Assembly (NCBI GenBank): GCA_015067315.1
Contig: SVMR01000005.1
Location: forward strand, 1-64,000
Reading direction: 5' to 3'
From: Oscillospiraceae bacterium
Lineage (GTDB): Bacteria > Bacillota > Clostridia > Oscillospirales > Ruminococcaceae
Length of the DNA stretch: 64,000 nucleotides
The translations under genes and the position numbers were made by a program. Below the pieces are notes generated by a model, which made no database searches, was not told the origin of the DNA, and worked only from the letters and a program-made list of their open reading frames with translations. Positions 6,957 to 15,713 of the stretch are shown in pieces. Numbering within the stretch: the first letter of the stretch is position 1; each line of letters opens with the position of its first letter.

Positions 6957-7460
6957 AGCTCCCCGAAAGTTCAGCCTTCCCCTTGAGAGGAAGGTGGCAC
7001 GCCCCAAGAATAAAGCGTGACGGATAAGGAACAAACCCTGTCAATTTTTACCTTAACCGTCAATATCAAAGGAATCGTCGTAGGGGCGACCCTATGTGGT
7101 CGCCCGCAAAAAAGGAAACCCGGAGGGCAGGCGCCCTTGTGCAAAGGGAGCTGTCAAAAATCTCTGATTTTTGACTGAGGGATTGTAACCCTGTCTAATT
7201 ACAAATCGGGCAGATAATTTAAAAGACGGCGGGAGCAGGTGCCCTGAGCGAAGCGAAGAAGTACCCTTGGGGTAGGTCGCCCCTACATTGATTTTGCAAA
7301 ACCATCAAAAATCAGCTGGTAATTTCGACAGAATCCCCCAGTCACGCACCTGTTTCTAAATGCGTGACAGCCCCCTTTGACAAGGGGGCCTTTTTTGAAT
7401 CCATCTCCCCTAATGTAGAGGCTGAACAGAATCCCCCGGTCTTCTTTAACCGTCCGCGGC
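6957..7460. repeat. Composite palindromic element block
   Basis: No gene. A GGATAAGG-type arm (about 6972-7030), the GTAGGGGCGACC/GGTCGCCC palindrome (about 7079-7106), a TGAGGGATTG-type arm with stem GTCAAAAATC-TCT-GATTTTTGAC (about 7147-7170), a segment with GAGCGAAGCGAAG (about 7245-7260), and an inverted arm GAATCCCCCAGTCACGC ... GCGTGACAGCCCCCTTTG (about 7330-7395). Confidence 0.83.
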
Positions 7461-7498
7461 TGAAAAGCAATGTTCATAATTTTTTAACGAAAAACGGG

Positions 7499-7555
7499 TT
7501 GACAAATTTGTTCTATCGCGGTAGAATGAAACTGTAGAATTCTACTGCAATAGAA
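7499..7555 (+). promoter_or_regulatory. blaI-type promoter with two overlapping operators
   Basis: TTGACA (7499-7504), 17-bp spacer, TAGAAT (7522-7527). Two matching dyads of the form TTCTA-N6-TAGAA lie at 7511-7526, covering the -10, and 7540-7555, just before the ribosome site. A third perfect palindrome, TAGAATTCTA (7535-7544), links them. This layout fits dimeric BlaI-like autorepression. Confidence 0.88.
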
Positions 7556-7568
7556 CGAGGTGATAAAA

Positions 7569-7934
7569 TTGGCAGAAAAACTCTTTTCTTCCGAAATCCG
7601 CGTAATGGAACTTCTTTGGAAAAACGGCGCAATGTCCGCGAAGGAAATCGCCGCCGCCCTTGCGGAATCCGTCGGCTGGAGCAAAACAACGACCTATACC
7701 GTAATAAAAAAATGTGTTCAAAAAGGCGCTGTTGTCCGGACCGATCCGGGATTTGTCTGCAAAGCGGCCGTCACAAAAAACGAAGTTCAGGAATCGGAAA
7801 CCCTTGAACTGATCGACCGTCTTTTCGAAGGTTCTCCCGATCTTCTTGTTTCCGCCCTTATCGGAAGCGGAAAAATAAGCCCCGACCAGCTCAGGAATCT
7901 TCGGGAAATGGTCAAATCCCTGGAGGAAAACTGA
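7569..7934 (+). CDS. BlaI/MecI-family transcriptional repressor
   Basis: A 121-residue winged-helix repressor with the family pattern SSEIRVMELLWKNGAMSAKEI, then SVGWSKTTTYTVIKKCVQKGAV and a C-terminal dimerisation helix region. Repressors of this family dissociate when cleaved by, or signalled from, a partner M56 membrane protease; that partner gene follows 1 nt after the stop. TTG at 7569 is 6 nt from GAGGTG (7557-7562); GTG at 7560 would overlap the ribosome site. The upstream dyads are the likely autoregulatory operators. Confidence 0.9.
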   Translation: MAEKLFSSEIRVMELLWKNGAMSAKEIAAALAESVGWSKTTTYTVIKKCVQKGAVVRTDPGFVCKAAVTKNEVQESETLELIDRLFEGSPDLLVSALIGSGKISPDQLRNLREMVKSLEEN

Positions 7935-7935
7935 G

Positions 7936-9828
7936 ATGGGCGGAATTGTTTTCGCGAATCTTTCCGCCTCTGCAGCTGTGCTTCTGATTCTTCTGCTGCG
8001 CAGGTTTTTTAAGGAAAAGCTTTTTGCAAAATTTTTTGTAATGCTCTGGCTTCTTGCAATAATCCGCCTTTTGCTTCCTTTTGAATTTTTTTCGCCCATA
8101 AGCATCTATTCCCCTTTAAGCGAACCGGAAGAATCTTTTTCCGAAAAAGAATATATCGGTTTCGAAGATTTTTCCGTAGGGGAAAAGGTTCCGACAGAAA
8201 AAACGGAAGCTTCTTTTGTTCCGAAAGCCGAAAAGATCAAAATTTCTTCGGAAGAAGCGCTTGTTTTTATATGGGCGTCCGGCGGAATTTCCGTCGGCGG
8301 ATTTTTTGCGGCAAAGCATTTGCATACCGTGAAAAGAATTCTTAAAAACTCAAAGCCTTACGATGTGCCGGAAATTTATAAAACCGGAAACACCAGGTTT
8401 TATAAAAGCAAAAACCTTGCTTCACCCCTCAGCTTCGGAATTTTGCGTCCTGTAATCGTAATTCCGGAAGAAACCCCGGAAGATCAGCTTCACTTTGTCC
8501 TTTTGCATGAACAGACCCATATTAAAGACAGAGATGCGGTGCTGAAAATTCTTGCGCTTTTTGCTCTTTCGCTCAACTGGTTCAATCCCCTGGTCTGGTT
8601 TATGGTGAAAATTTTTGAAAGGGATATCGAACGTTATTGCGACGAAAGAGTTCTTGAAAAAACCGGCGCCGAAAAAGCGCTTTTTTATGCAAACACCATT
8701 TTGGATTTTGCCGAAAGGGAAAGCCTTTCCCTCAATTATTTCAGCGCCGCCTCCCTTTGCGAAAGGGTGACGTCCATTATGAAAACAAAGCACAAAAAAC
8801 AAAATCTTTTTGTTTCGGTGCTGGTTCTTGCGGCTGTGATCCTAACGATAACCGCCTGCGGAACCATGCCGGAAGAAAAAACCGAAAAAGAACCGGTTAA
8901 AACCGAAAAACTTTCCCAAATTCTTGACGAAACGGAAAAGGAAAAGGGAAAAGGAAAAGAGCTTATTTCGCTTAACGGAGAAAGCGAAACCACAACCGAA
9001 ATTCCAGGCCTTCCGGAGGATATGATGGGATATATCTATACCGAAGGAGAACCGCCGCCGAACAATTACGTTATCGAAACTTTCGGTTTTCCGGATTATA
9101 TGGAGATTGAAAAGATTGTTGTAAAAGGCTTTTCGTTTTCCGAAGAAGCCTCTGTAAACGTAATCTGCATTCCCGCCGGGGAAACGGAAATAAGCGTCGG
9201 TTACGGCGACGAACTCCGGGGAGCGGGTTTTGCGGTTTCCGCCGAAAACGGAACGGCGGTTCTTATTGCAACCGCGGAAGAAATCACGGATGTTTCCGAA
9301 AGTTTCGATTTAAGGATCTATGCGGATTTTGAAAAAGTTTCGGTGGAAATCGAAAATCTTGATTATTTGATTTACGAAGGCGAAGAACCCGACATAGAAA
9401 CAGAATCGCATATTTACAGCTATTATAACCCCGAAACCGAAATTGATTTTGTCTGGCCGACCGAAAAAGGATATATTGCGTGCCAAATGTATTCATATAA
9501 AGGTCACACCGGAATTGATATTGCCGGAGAAAACGGAAGCAAAAGCGAAATTTTTGCCGCCGCGGACGGAACGGTTGTCAAAGTTAAACGGAGCAACAAA
9601 GGTTACGGATATCACATGATAATCGACCACGGAAACGGAGTTCAGACCCTTTATGCCCATTGCAGCGATATGTATGTAAAATTGGGTCAGAAAGTCAAAG
9701 CCGGCGAACCCATCGGAAAAATCGGTTCAACGGGAAATTCAACAGGAATCCATCTTCATTTTGAAATCCGCATCAACGGTCAGTACGTTGACCCGGAAAA
9801 ATATCTCCCAACCCTTGAAACCAACTGA
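7936..9828 (+). CDS. BlaR1-like M56 metalloprotease fused to an M23 endopeptidase domain
   Basis: A 630-residue membrane protein. Residues 1-60 and 105-125 are hydrophobic. The M56 zinc motif HEQTH is at 191-195, with ERYCDERVL downstream (about 232-240), and a last helix lies near 290-308. After a charged, Glu-rich linker (310-360) and a beta-rich region, residues 505-630 form an M23/LytM domain: HTGID (His524, Asp528), YAHC (His575) and HLHFE (His606, His608), all expected zinc or catalytic residues. In BlaR1/MecR1 the outer domain is a penicillin sensor; here it is replaced by a peptidoglycan hydrolase. It is coupled to the BlaI-type repressor, so a cell-wall-responsive circuit is inferred. 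Confidence 0.9.
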   Translation: MGGIVFANLSASAAVLLILLLRRFFKEKLFAKFFVMLWLLAIIRLLLPFEFFSPISIYSPLSEPEESFSEKEYIGFEDFSVGEKVPTEKTEASFVPKAEKIKISSEEALVFIWASGGISVGGFFAAKHLHTVKRILKNSKPYDVPEIYKTGNTRFYKSKNLASPLSFGILRPVIVIPEETPEDQLHFVLLHEQTHIKDRDAVLKILALFALSLNWFNPLVWFMVKIFERDIERYCDERVLEKTGAEKALFYANTILDFAERESLSLNYFSAASLCERVTSIMKTKHKKQNLFVSVLVLAAVILTITACGTMPEEKTEKEPVKTEKLSQILDETEKEKGKGKELISLNGESETTTEIPGLPEDMMGYIYTEGEPPPNNYVIETFGFPDYMEIEKIVVKGFSFSEEASVNVICIPAGETEISVGYGDELRGAGFAVSAENGTAVLIATAEEITDVSESFDLRIYADFEKVSVEIENLDYLIYEGEEPDIETESHIYSYYNPETEIDFVWPTEKGYIACQMYSYKGHTGIDIAGENGSKSEIFAAADGTVVKVKRSNKGYGYHMIIDHGNGVQTLYAHCSDMYVKLGQKVKAGEPIGKIGSTGNSTGIHLHFEIRINGQYVDPEKYLPTLETN

Positions 9829-9856
9829 AAAAAGCACCCTTCGGGGTGCTTTTTTT
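9829..9856 (+). terminator. Terminator after the M56-M23 gene
   Basis: GCACCC (9834-9839), TTCG, GGGTGC (9844-9849) and seven T. The same GCACCC-TTCG-GGGTGC hairpin ends other operons here (38.16 and 56.31 kb). Confidence 0.92.
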
Positions 9857-9884
9857 AATGCAGAATTATAAATTTAAACTCCGT

Positions 9885-10230
9885 AGGGGCGACCCTTGCG
9901 GTCGCCCGCAAAAAAAGGATTCCCGGAGGGCAGGCTCCCTTGTGCAAAGGGAGATGTCAAAAATCTCTGATTTTTTACTGAGGGATTGTAACCCCGTCCA
10001 ACTATAAAACGGGCGGTTTTACCTCCCCTTGAGGGGAGCTGGATTTTGCCGAAGGCAAAAGACGGAAGGGTGTAAATCCTATTTAATTAAATCCGGCTGA
10101 TAATTACAAAAGAATCCCCCAGTCTTTTTTAACCGCAGGCGGTTAAAAAATCCAGCCCCTTTTGACAAGGGGGTCTTTTTGGAACCACCCTTCCGTCACC
10201 GGCGGCGCAGCCTCTAATAGGGGAGGCTGA
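9885..10230. repeat. Composite palindromic element block
   Basis: No gene. The GTAGGGGCGACC palindrome (about 9883-9910), a TGAGGGATTG-type arm (about 9925-9990), a short arm with stem TTTTGCC-GAA-GGCAAAA (about 10035-10051), an inverted GAATCCCCCAGTC arm with stem TTTTTTAACCGC/CGGTTAAAAAA (about 10111-10177), and a degenerate CACCCTTCCGTC arm to about 10230. Confidence 0.82.
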
Positions 10231-10235
10231 TTAGA

Positions 10236-10529
10236 TTAAACAACAATCCCGAAAATAACCGTCCCAAGCCTTATGAACGGCGGAAGCAGAAACCGCAAAA
10301 ACCGAAGCTTTGGAAGAAATTCAAAAGCGGGCGAAAAATCCGCCGAAAATTTCCGCCCGAAAATCTCTCCGGAAAAAACGTTTTCCTCAAAGGAAAAATC
10401 GAAGACCTCCCCGGAGGAAAAACCGCTCTTTTCAATAACCCTGTTTGTCATTTCAAAAGCAAAAACAAGAACGAAAAAAATCAAAATCACCGAAAAACAA
10501 ATCCCGAAAGCCCTTTTAAAATCCCGCAA
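10236..10529 (-). CDS. Hypothetical membrane protein downstream of spoIIP
   Basis: I do not recognise this 97-residue protein. It begins with a clear membrane helix (residues 8-27, FGICFSVILIFFVLVFAFEM), has a polar phenylalanine-rich middle, and ends in a second hydrophobic stretch (80-97). A TTG at 10529 with GGGGG 7 nt upstream supports translation. It starts 48 nt after spoIIP on the same strand, so it is probably co-transcribed during sporulation, and a role at the engulfing membrane is a possibility only from context. It could be a small accessory protein or a degenerate remnant. Confidence 0.55.
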   Translation of the reverse strand: MRDFKRAFGICFSVILIFFVLVFAFEMTNRVIEKSGFSSGEVFDFSFEENVFSGEIFGRKFSADFSPAFEFLPKLRFLRFLLPPFIRLGTVIFGIVV

Positions 10530-10577
10530 AAAAACGCCCCCTTTTCTTTTAAAAAAGGATTGGCGCTTTTTCTTTTT

Positions 10578-11705
10578 TTATTCACCGAACATTTCCGCAA
10601 TCGCGTTTCCGAGAAGCATTGCGGAATACTGCGCTTCCTCAAGAGTGTTTCCGCTTGCGCCGATTTCGATTAAAAGAAGCCCCGGGGAAAGATCCATATT
10701 GTATTTCCGGTAATCGAAAAGAATGGGTCTGCAAATTCCCGGATACATTTCCTCAAGCTTATCCGCAAGGGCGGCGGCAAACCGAAGATTTTCCCAATAA
10801 TCGGGCATATTCATTTTTCCGTTGTCGCATCCGGCAATTATCATGATCTGCGCCGCCTTCCTGCCGTTTATAACCGCGGTCGGCTTGACAATTTCCGTTC
10901 CGGAAGGTTCAATCGCATCCCGGTGGATATCAAGACAGATTTTTATTTCCGGGTTTTCGGAAAGATGATTTTTTATTGTAACGGCGCTCCGTTGGTACGA
11001 ACCGTTGTAACTTGGGTCGTCGTGCATCGTTCCGTCATGAATTACGCCGATTCCCTTTTCGGTAAGAACGGAAGTAAGAACGTCCCCGACGGAAATCATG
11101 TTTCTGTCCGGGTCGGTGCTGCGCCAGCTGCCCCCGGTATCAAAATATCCCCTGTCCGACGGTTCAAAACTTTCCGTCGCGTGGGTGTGGTAAATAAGGA
11201 TCTGCGGTTCGTCCGTTGATGAAAGGGAAAGTTTATGCGGGGTTTTAAGCATGGATTTTATTTTTTCGGAACTTTTTGAAGTGCAGTTTTTAATAATTGC
11301 GTTTCCGAAGGCGATATAAATTCCGCCTTCGGCGGCGGAATACTGCGTTTCGGTAACTTTTCCCCGGCGTTTTTCCGGAACTTCCGTAAGAATCTCCGCA
11401 AAATCGGGAACAGGAAGCTCTTTTTCCTCCGGAGTTTCCGTTTCCGGTTCGGAAGGAATTTCGGCTTCCGGAAGAATCTGTTCCTCTTCCGGGGAAAAAG
11501 CGGGTTTTTGAAAAACCTCGATCATCGTTCCCGGAGAGGCAAAAGCCATTGCGTAATAAAAAATATCCGCGCCGTTTTTCGCAAGGCTTATTGTCATATA
11601 AATCCCGAGGAAGCAGCAAAAAATCCCGAAAAAAGTCCGCCCGAAAAAAACCGCGGATTCCCGCAGCTTTTCAAAAGGAAAGTTTTGTCCGGATTTTCTT
11701 TTCAT
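10578..11705 (-). CDS. spoIIP: Stage II sporulation protein P
   Basis: SpoIIP is a membrane-anchored amidase and endopeptidase of the SpoIID-SpoIIM-SpoIIP machine that thins septal peptidoglycan and drives engulfment. The 375-residue product has an N-terminal helix (about 20-45), an acidic linker (70-115) and the catalytic domain with ILIYHTHATESF, DIHRDA, GTEIVKPTAVINGRKAAQ, MIIAGCD, NMPDYWENLRFA, PILFDYRKYNMDLSPG and LLIEIGASGNTLEEA. All hallmark residues appear present. GGGGA precedes the ATG at 11705. A candidate sigma-E promoter lies about 45 bp upstream. Confidence 0.94.
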   Translation of the reverse strand: MKRKSGQNFPFEKLRESAVFFGRTFFGIFCCFLGIYMTISLAKNGADIFYYAMAFASPGTMIEVFQKPAFSPEEEQILPEAEIPSEPETETPEEKELPVPDFAEILTEVPEKRRGKVTETQYSAAEGGIYIAFGNAIIKNCTSKSSEKIKSMLKTPHKLSLSSTDEPQILIYHTHATESFEPSDRGYFDTGGSWRSTDPDRNMISVGDVLTSVLTEKGIGVIHDGTMHDDPSYNGSYQRSAVTIKNHLSENPEIKICLDIHRDAIEPSGTEIVKPTAVINGRKAAQIMIIAGCDNGKMNMPDYWENLRFAAALADKLEEMYPGICRPILFDYRKYNMDLSPGLLLIEIGASGNTLEEAQYSAMLLGNAIAEMFGE

Positions 11706-11747
11706 AAATTCCCCAACTCCAAAAAATCAGATTTTTCTGAACATCGG

Positions 11748-11776
11748 ATTATATGCAGCCGGTTTTCAAAAAATTC
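11748..11776 (-). promoter_or_regulatory. Candidate sigma-E promoter for spoIIP
   Basis: Minus strand GAATTTT (11776-11770), 14-bp spacer, CATATAAT (11755-11748). This fits the mother-cell sigma-E consensus (KMATATT, about 14 bp, CATAYAHT) well in the -10 box and is placed correctly for spoIIP, a known sigma-E-dependent gene in Bacillus. Confidence 0.6.
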
Positions 11777-11777
11777 C

Positions 11778-12170
11778 GGTCGGGCAAAAGCCTTCCGCAC
11801 CACCGTAGGGAACATCGTCCCCGACGTTCCGTTTTTTTATTGGGAACGGATTGCCACGCCTTCTGCGAAGGCTCGCAATGACAGACCAATGTCATTCTGA
11901 GCGGAGCGAAGAATCCGTTCCCTTTAAAAAGGATTCCCGGAGGGCAATAGCCTCCCTTGTTAAAGGGAGGTGGCATTTCCGCAGGAAATGACGGAGGGAT
12001 TCCTTCTTAAAAACCTCGGTAAATTATAAAAGAATCCCCCAGTCTTTTTTAACCGCACGCGGTTAAAAAATCCAGCCCCCTTTAGGCAAGGGGACCTTTT
12101 TTGACAACACCCTTCCGTCTTTTTTGTCGGAAAGCCGCCGAAAAATCCACCTCCTCTAATAGGGGAGGTA
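11778..12170. repeat. Composite palindromic element block
   Basis: No gene. The GGGAACatcgtccccgacGTTCC-type palindrome (about 11812-11832), the ATTGCcac-GCCTT/AAGGC module with CATTCTGAGCGGAGCGAAG (about 11848-11915), a canonical short element with inner stem CATTTCC/GGAAATG (about 11945-12095), and a degenerate CACCCTTCCGTC arm (about 12108-12168). Confidence 0.84.
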
Positions 12171-12195
12171 AAAAAGGGCGGCCAAAAGGCCGCCC
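12171..12195 (-). terminator. addA terminator
   Basis: Minus strand GGGCGGCC (12195-12188), TTTT, GGCCGCCC (12183-12176), then T-rich sequence, 15 nt past the addA stop. Confidence 0.85.
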
Positions 12196-12209
12196 GTTGC
12201 AATTAATTA

Positions 12210-15200
12210 TTAAACTTCAAGTTCCTTTCCGAAGCGGAAGGACCAGATTATCGCAAAGGAAACTTCCTTTCCGAGGGTTTCGGAAAGAAGTTCCCGGTAC
12301 ATATTGAGCTGGGCGGAATATCTTTCCCGGAGTTCCTCAATATCATCGACAAAATCGGTTTTGTAATCGACAACAACGAATTTTCCGTCCTCTTCAAAAA
12401 CGCAGTCCGCAACGCCCTGGACGGTGATTTTGTCCTCGTCGGAAGCACCTTCATAACCGAGTTTTGCGGCGGAAATTCCCCGGATAAACCGGAATTCCCG
12501 GAGAACTTTCGGCGATTTTTCAATCCTTCGGTAAAGTTCGCTTTTAAAGAATGCGGCAATTTTTTTCGGGTCGATAACCTCCGCCTGTTTTGCGGTAATG
12601 AACCGTTTTTCAAGAAGCCTTTCGATTTCTGCCTTCGGGTCCGCCTTCGCAAGATTAAAATCGCAGAACTGCATAAACGTATGAAGAGCGGTTCCTCTGT
12701 CTGCGCCGGAAAGATTTCCGCTTTGGGGTTTTGCGGAAAAAAGCATTTTCTTATGCATTTCCTGATGGGTAAGGGAGGAAACCCCTGCTTTTGCCGGAAT
12801 TTTTTCCGAAGCGGAAAAAGGATATTTCCATTTTTCCCTTTCGATAAGAATTCTGTAAAGTTCCCTGTTTATTTCCGCGGTTTCCGTTTTTTCTTCGGAA
12901 GCTGCTTTTTCCGTTTCGGTTTCATAAAGAAAACCGAATTTCCATTTTGTTTTGTCCGGAAGAACAAATTTTTCCTCAAGATTTGCAATAAGACGGAAAT
13001 CCTTTGCGTCCGGATGGCGCAAAAGCGCCGCAAGGATCCAATCCGCTTCGCATTTTGCGGAAGAAACGGTGAAGGGGTCAATCCTTTCCCCGGTTCTTGA
13101 ATCTGCCGCAAGGGAACCGAGATATTTTTCGCAATCTTTTTTGCAGCAGGTTATGATAAGTTTTTCCTTCGGTCTTGTAAGGGCAACGTAAAGAATCCTC
13201 ATCTCCTCCGCAAGATTGTATCTCTGGAGTTCGTGTTTAAGAGCATACTGGGGAACTGTTGTGTATCTCGCGCCGGTGAGTTCATCCCTTGCGGGGCAGG
13301 CAAAACCAAGTTCCGGATGGAGAAGAGGAACGTCGCTCCGTTCGCCCCGGAACTGTTTTCCGGTTCCGCAAAGGAAAACAACCGGGAATTCAAGTCCCTT
13401 TGAACCGTGAACGGACATGATCCTTACGCAGTTTCCGCCGTTTCCGGTGGAGCCGGCGGGTTTAAGGTCGCTTTCCCTTTCCTCAAGGCGGTTTATAAAA
13501 CGGATGAAAGCGGAAAGACCGTGGGCGCCCGCCTTTTCTCTGTCGGAAGCATATTTTATCAAAAGCCGGAGGTTTGCGAGTTTAAGTTCGCCTTCCGGGG
13601 TGCTCCGCATAACCTGCGGAAAAGCTGTCATATCATAAAGCCTTTCGATTACCGAATCGCTCCGCTCATAAGCCGCAGCTTTCCGGAGAGAATCGAGCGT
13701 TTCGATGAAGTTTTTCGCTTTTTCGTTTCCGTTTTCAGCCGCAAGCTTCACCGAAGAATAAAGGGGAATCTTCCTGCTTTCTGCGCGGATTTCCGCAAGT
13801 TCGTCCGGAGTGAAAAGGAACATCTCCGAAAGCATCGCTCCCGCAAGGGGAATATCGAGAAGCGGATTGTCAACCGCTTTAAGAACATCAAGAACCGCCG
13901 CAACCTCCGGACGGAAAAGGAAGCCTTTGTCGTTTTCGCTTCGGCAGTTTATTCCGCGCTTCCGAAGTTCCGAAAGAAAAACCTCCGCTTTTCCTTTGAC
14001 TGCCCGGAAAAGAATGCAGATATCCGAATACCGTACCGGGCGGAGTTCCCCTTTTTCGGAAATCATCTCGCCCCGGTTCACCATATTGTAAATTCTTTCC
14101 GCAACGGCCTTTGCTTCCGCCTTAGTTGTGTCGGAATCGCTTTCAATAAGCAAAAATTCGTTCCGGACCGCTTCGCTTTCCGGAAAAACCGCTTCCGGAA
14201 TAAGCATTTCCGATTCGTCATATTCAATTTCCGCGCCTTTTGCGGACATTATCTGGCGGAAAATAAAGTTGACCGCCCCGGCAATGTTTTTTCTGCTCCG
14301 GTAGTTTTTTCCAAGGATTATTGTCGCCGGGAAGTTTTTTCTTCCGTCAAGAACCGGCCATTCCTTCCGCTTTTTAAGGAAAAGTTCCGGCATCGCCTGG
14401 CGGAAGCGATAGATGCTCTGCTTAACGTCGCCGACGAAGAAAAGGTTGTCGCCTTTTGAAATCATCCGGAAAATCGTATCCTGAACCTTGTTGATGTCCT
14501 GGCATTCGTCGATAAGGATATAATCGAAGCGTCCGGAAATATCCTTCGCGGTTTCCGAAGGAATATATTCTCCGTCCGGACCTTTTTCGCTTAAAACGGA
14601 AAGGGTGAACTGTTCAAGATCCGTATAGTCAATAAGCCGTTTTTCCGCTTTAAGTTCCCGGAATTTTCTGTCATATTCAAGAACCGCATCCGAAAGACAG
14701 CAAAAATATTCCCGGAGAGCAAAAATATCTTCCCGGAATTCTTCGGAGGATGCGGAAAATTCCTTTGCAAGAACCTTCTGGATAATTCCGGCGGAGCCGC
14801 AATATTCGTCCCGGACCGCTTTTACCGAAGCTTTAAGCATTTCGTCCACGTCCCTGACTGTCGGTTTCTTCGAAAAACCGGGAACGGAAAGAAGATGTCC
14901 GAAGGAATCCCAGTTTTTTTCGTCACAGCAGGCAATAAGCCTTTCAAGAACAAAAACATCGTCCCGGAACATTGCGGCATATTTTTCGCAAAACTGCTCC
15001 TCACATTCCCTTGCCATATATTTTGCTTTTGAAAGATAGTGGGCGAGAACCGAGCGGGCATAGGAAAAAAGGATTTTTGCCCAGGGAGTTTCCTCAACAG
15101 GCAAATCCGGGTCATACATTCCCGCTTTTTCCCGGAGCCAATCCTCATAATGGGGAAGGGCGGTTATAAAACGGTGGAGGGTAAGAACCGCTTCCGAAAG

Positions 15201-15713
15201 ACCGGAATCGCTTCTTCCGCCGCCAAGAGTTTCCGAAAGGCGCGCGAAAGTTTCGCTTCCTTCGGAATAGAATTTTTCAATGGTTTCCTCAAGCGCCTCG
15301 AAGGAAAGATCCGCCGCCTCGTCCTCGTCCGCAACGGAAGGATCGGGCATTATTCCGAGAACGCTTGTGTTTTCCCGGACAACTTCTGAACAGAAGGAAT
15401 GGATTGTTCCGATATGAGCACGCTCCATCAAAAGAAGCTGGCGCGAAAGCCGGGAATCCTTCGGGTTTTCGGAAGAAAGGCGCGAAAGTTCCTTGTTTAT
15501 TCTTGTTCTCATCTCTGCCGCCGCAAGCCTTGTGAAGGTGACTATAAGAAGCCTGTCCGCATCGACCGGGTTCTTTTCGTCGGTGAGCATCCGGATTACC
15601 CTTTCAACAAGAACGGCGGTTTTTCCGCTTCCCGCGGCCGCTGAAACAAGGATGTTTCCGCCGAAGGAAGTTATTGCGGAAAGCTGGTCGCTGTTCCATA
15701 TTCTTTCAGCCAT
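12210..15713 (-). CDS. addA: ATP-dependent helicase/nuclease subunit A
   Basis: AddA is the 3'-5' helicase and nuclease subunit of AddAB, which resects double-strand breaks for RecA-dependent repair. The 1167-residue product is a UvrD-family helicase with Walker A AAGSGKT (26-32), Walker B region ILIDECQD, LSAFIRFINRLEE, later helicase motifs (VMSVHGSKGLEFPVVF-like and EEMRILYVALTRPKEKL), and the RecB-type nuclease motif VVVDYKTD with DYKTD at 1116-1120. ATG at 15713 is preferred to GTG at 15722 because of ribosome-site spacing. It overlaps the addB 3' end, so translation is coupled. Confidence 0.95.
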   Translation of the reverse strand: MAERIWNSDQLSAITSFGGNILVSAAAGSGKTAVLVERVIRMLTDEKNPVDADRLLIVTFTRLAAAEMRTRINKELSRLSSENPKDSRLSRQLLLMERAHIGTIHSFCSEVVRENTSVLGIMPDPSVADEDEAADLSFEALEETIEKFYSEGSETFARLSETLGGGRSDSGLSEAVLTLHRFITALPHYEDWLREKAGMYDPDLPVEETPWAKILFSYARSVLAHYLSKAKYMARECEEQFCEKYAAMFRDDVFVLERLIACCDEKNWDSFGHLLSVPGFSKKPTVRDVDEMLKASVKAVRDEYCGSAGIIQKVLAKEFSASSEEFREDIFALREYFCCLSDAVLEYDRKFRELKAEKRLIDYTDLEQFTLSVLSEKGPDGEYIPSETAKDISGRFDYILIDECQDINKVQDTIFRMISKGDNLFFVGDVKQSIYRFRQAMPELFLKKRKEWPVLDGRKNFPATIILGKNYRSRKNIAGAVNFIFRQIMSAKGAEIEYDESEMLIPEAVFPESEAVRNEFLLIESDSDTTKAEAKAVAERIYNMVNRGEMISEKGELRPVRYSDICILFRAVKGKAEVFLSELRKRGINCRSENDKGFLFRPEVAAVLDVLKAVDNPLLDIPLAGAMLSEMFLFTPDELAEIRAESRKIPLYSSVKLAAENGNEKAKNFIETLDSLRKAAAYERSDSVIERLYDMTAFPQVMRSTPEGELKLANLRLLIKYASDREKAGAHGLSAFIRFINRLEERESDLKPAGSTGNGGNCVRIMSVHGSKGLEFPVVFLCGTGKQFRGERSDVPLLHPELGFACPARDELTGARYTTVPQYALKHELQRYNLAEEMRILYVALTRPKEKLIITCCKKDCEKYLGSLAADSRTGERIDPFTVSSAKCEADWILAALLRHPDAKDFRLIANLEEKFVLPDKTKWKFGFLYETETEKAASEEKTETAEINRELYRILIEREKWKYPFSASEKIPAKAGVSSLTHQEMHKKMLFSAKPQSGNLSGADRGTALHTFMQFCDFNLAKADPKAEIERLLEKRFITAKQAEVIDPKKIAAFFKSELYRRIEKSPKVLREFRFIRGISAAKLGYEGASDEDKITVQGVADCVFEEDGKFVVVDYKTDFVDDIEELRERYSAQLNMYRELLSETLGKEVSFAIIWSFRFGKELEV

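Noticed and set aside
7079..7106. GTAGGGGCGACC/GGTCGCCC palindromes as transcription terminators
   Set aside because: They lack a T tract and occur as internal modules of larger repeat blocks, so a repeat module is the better description.
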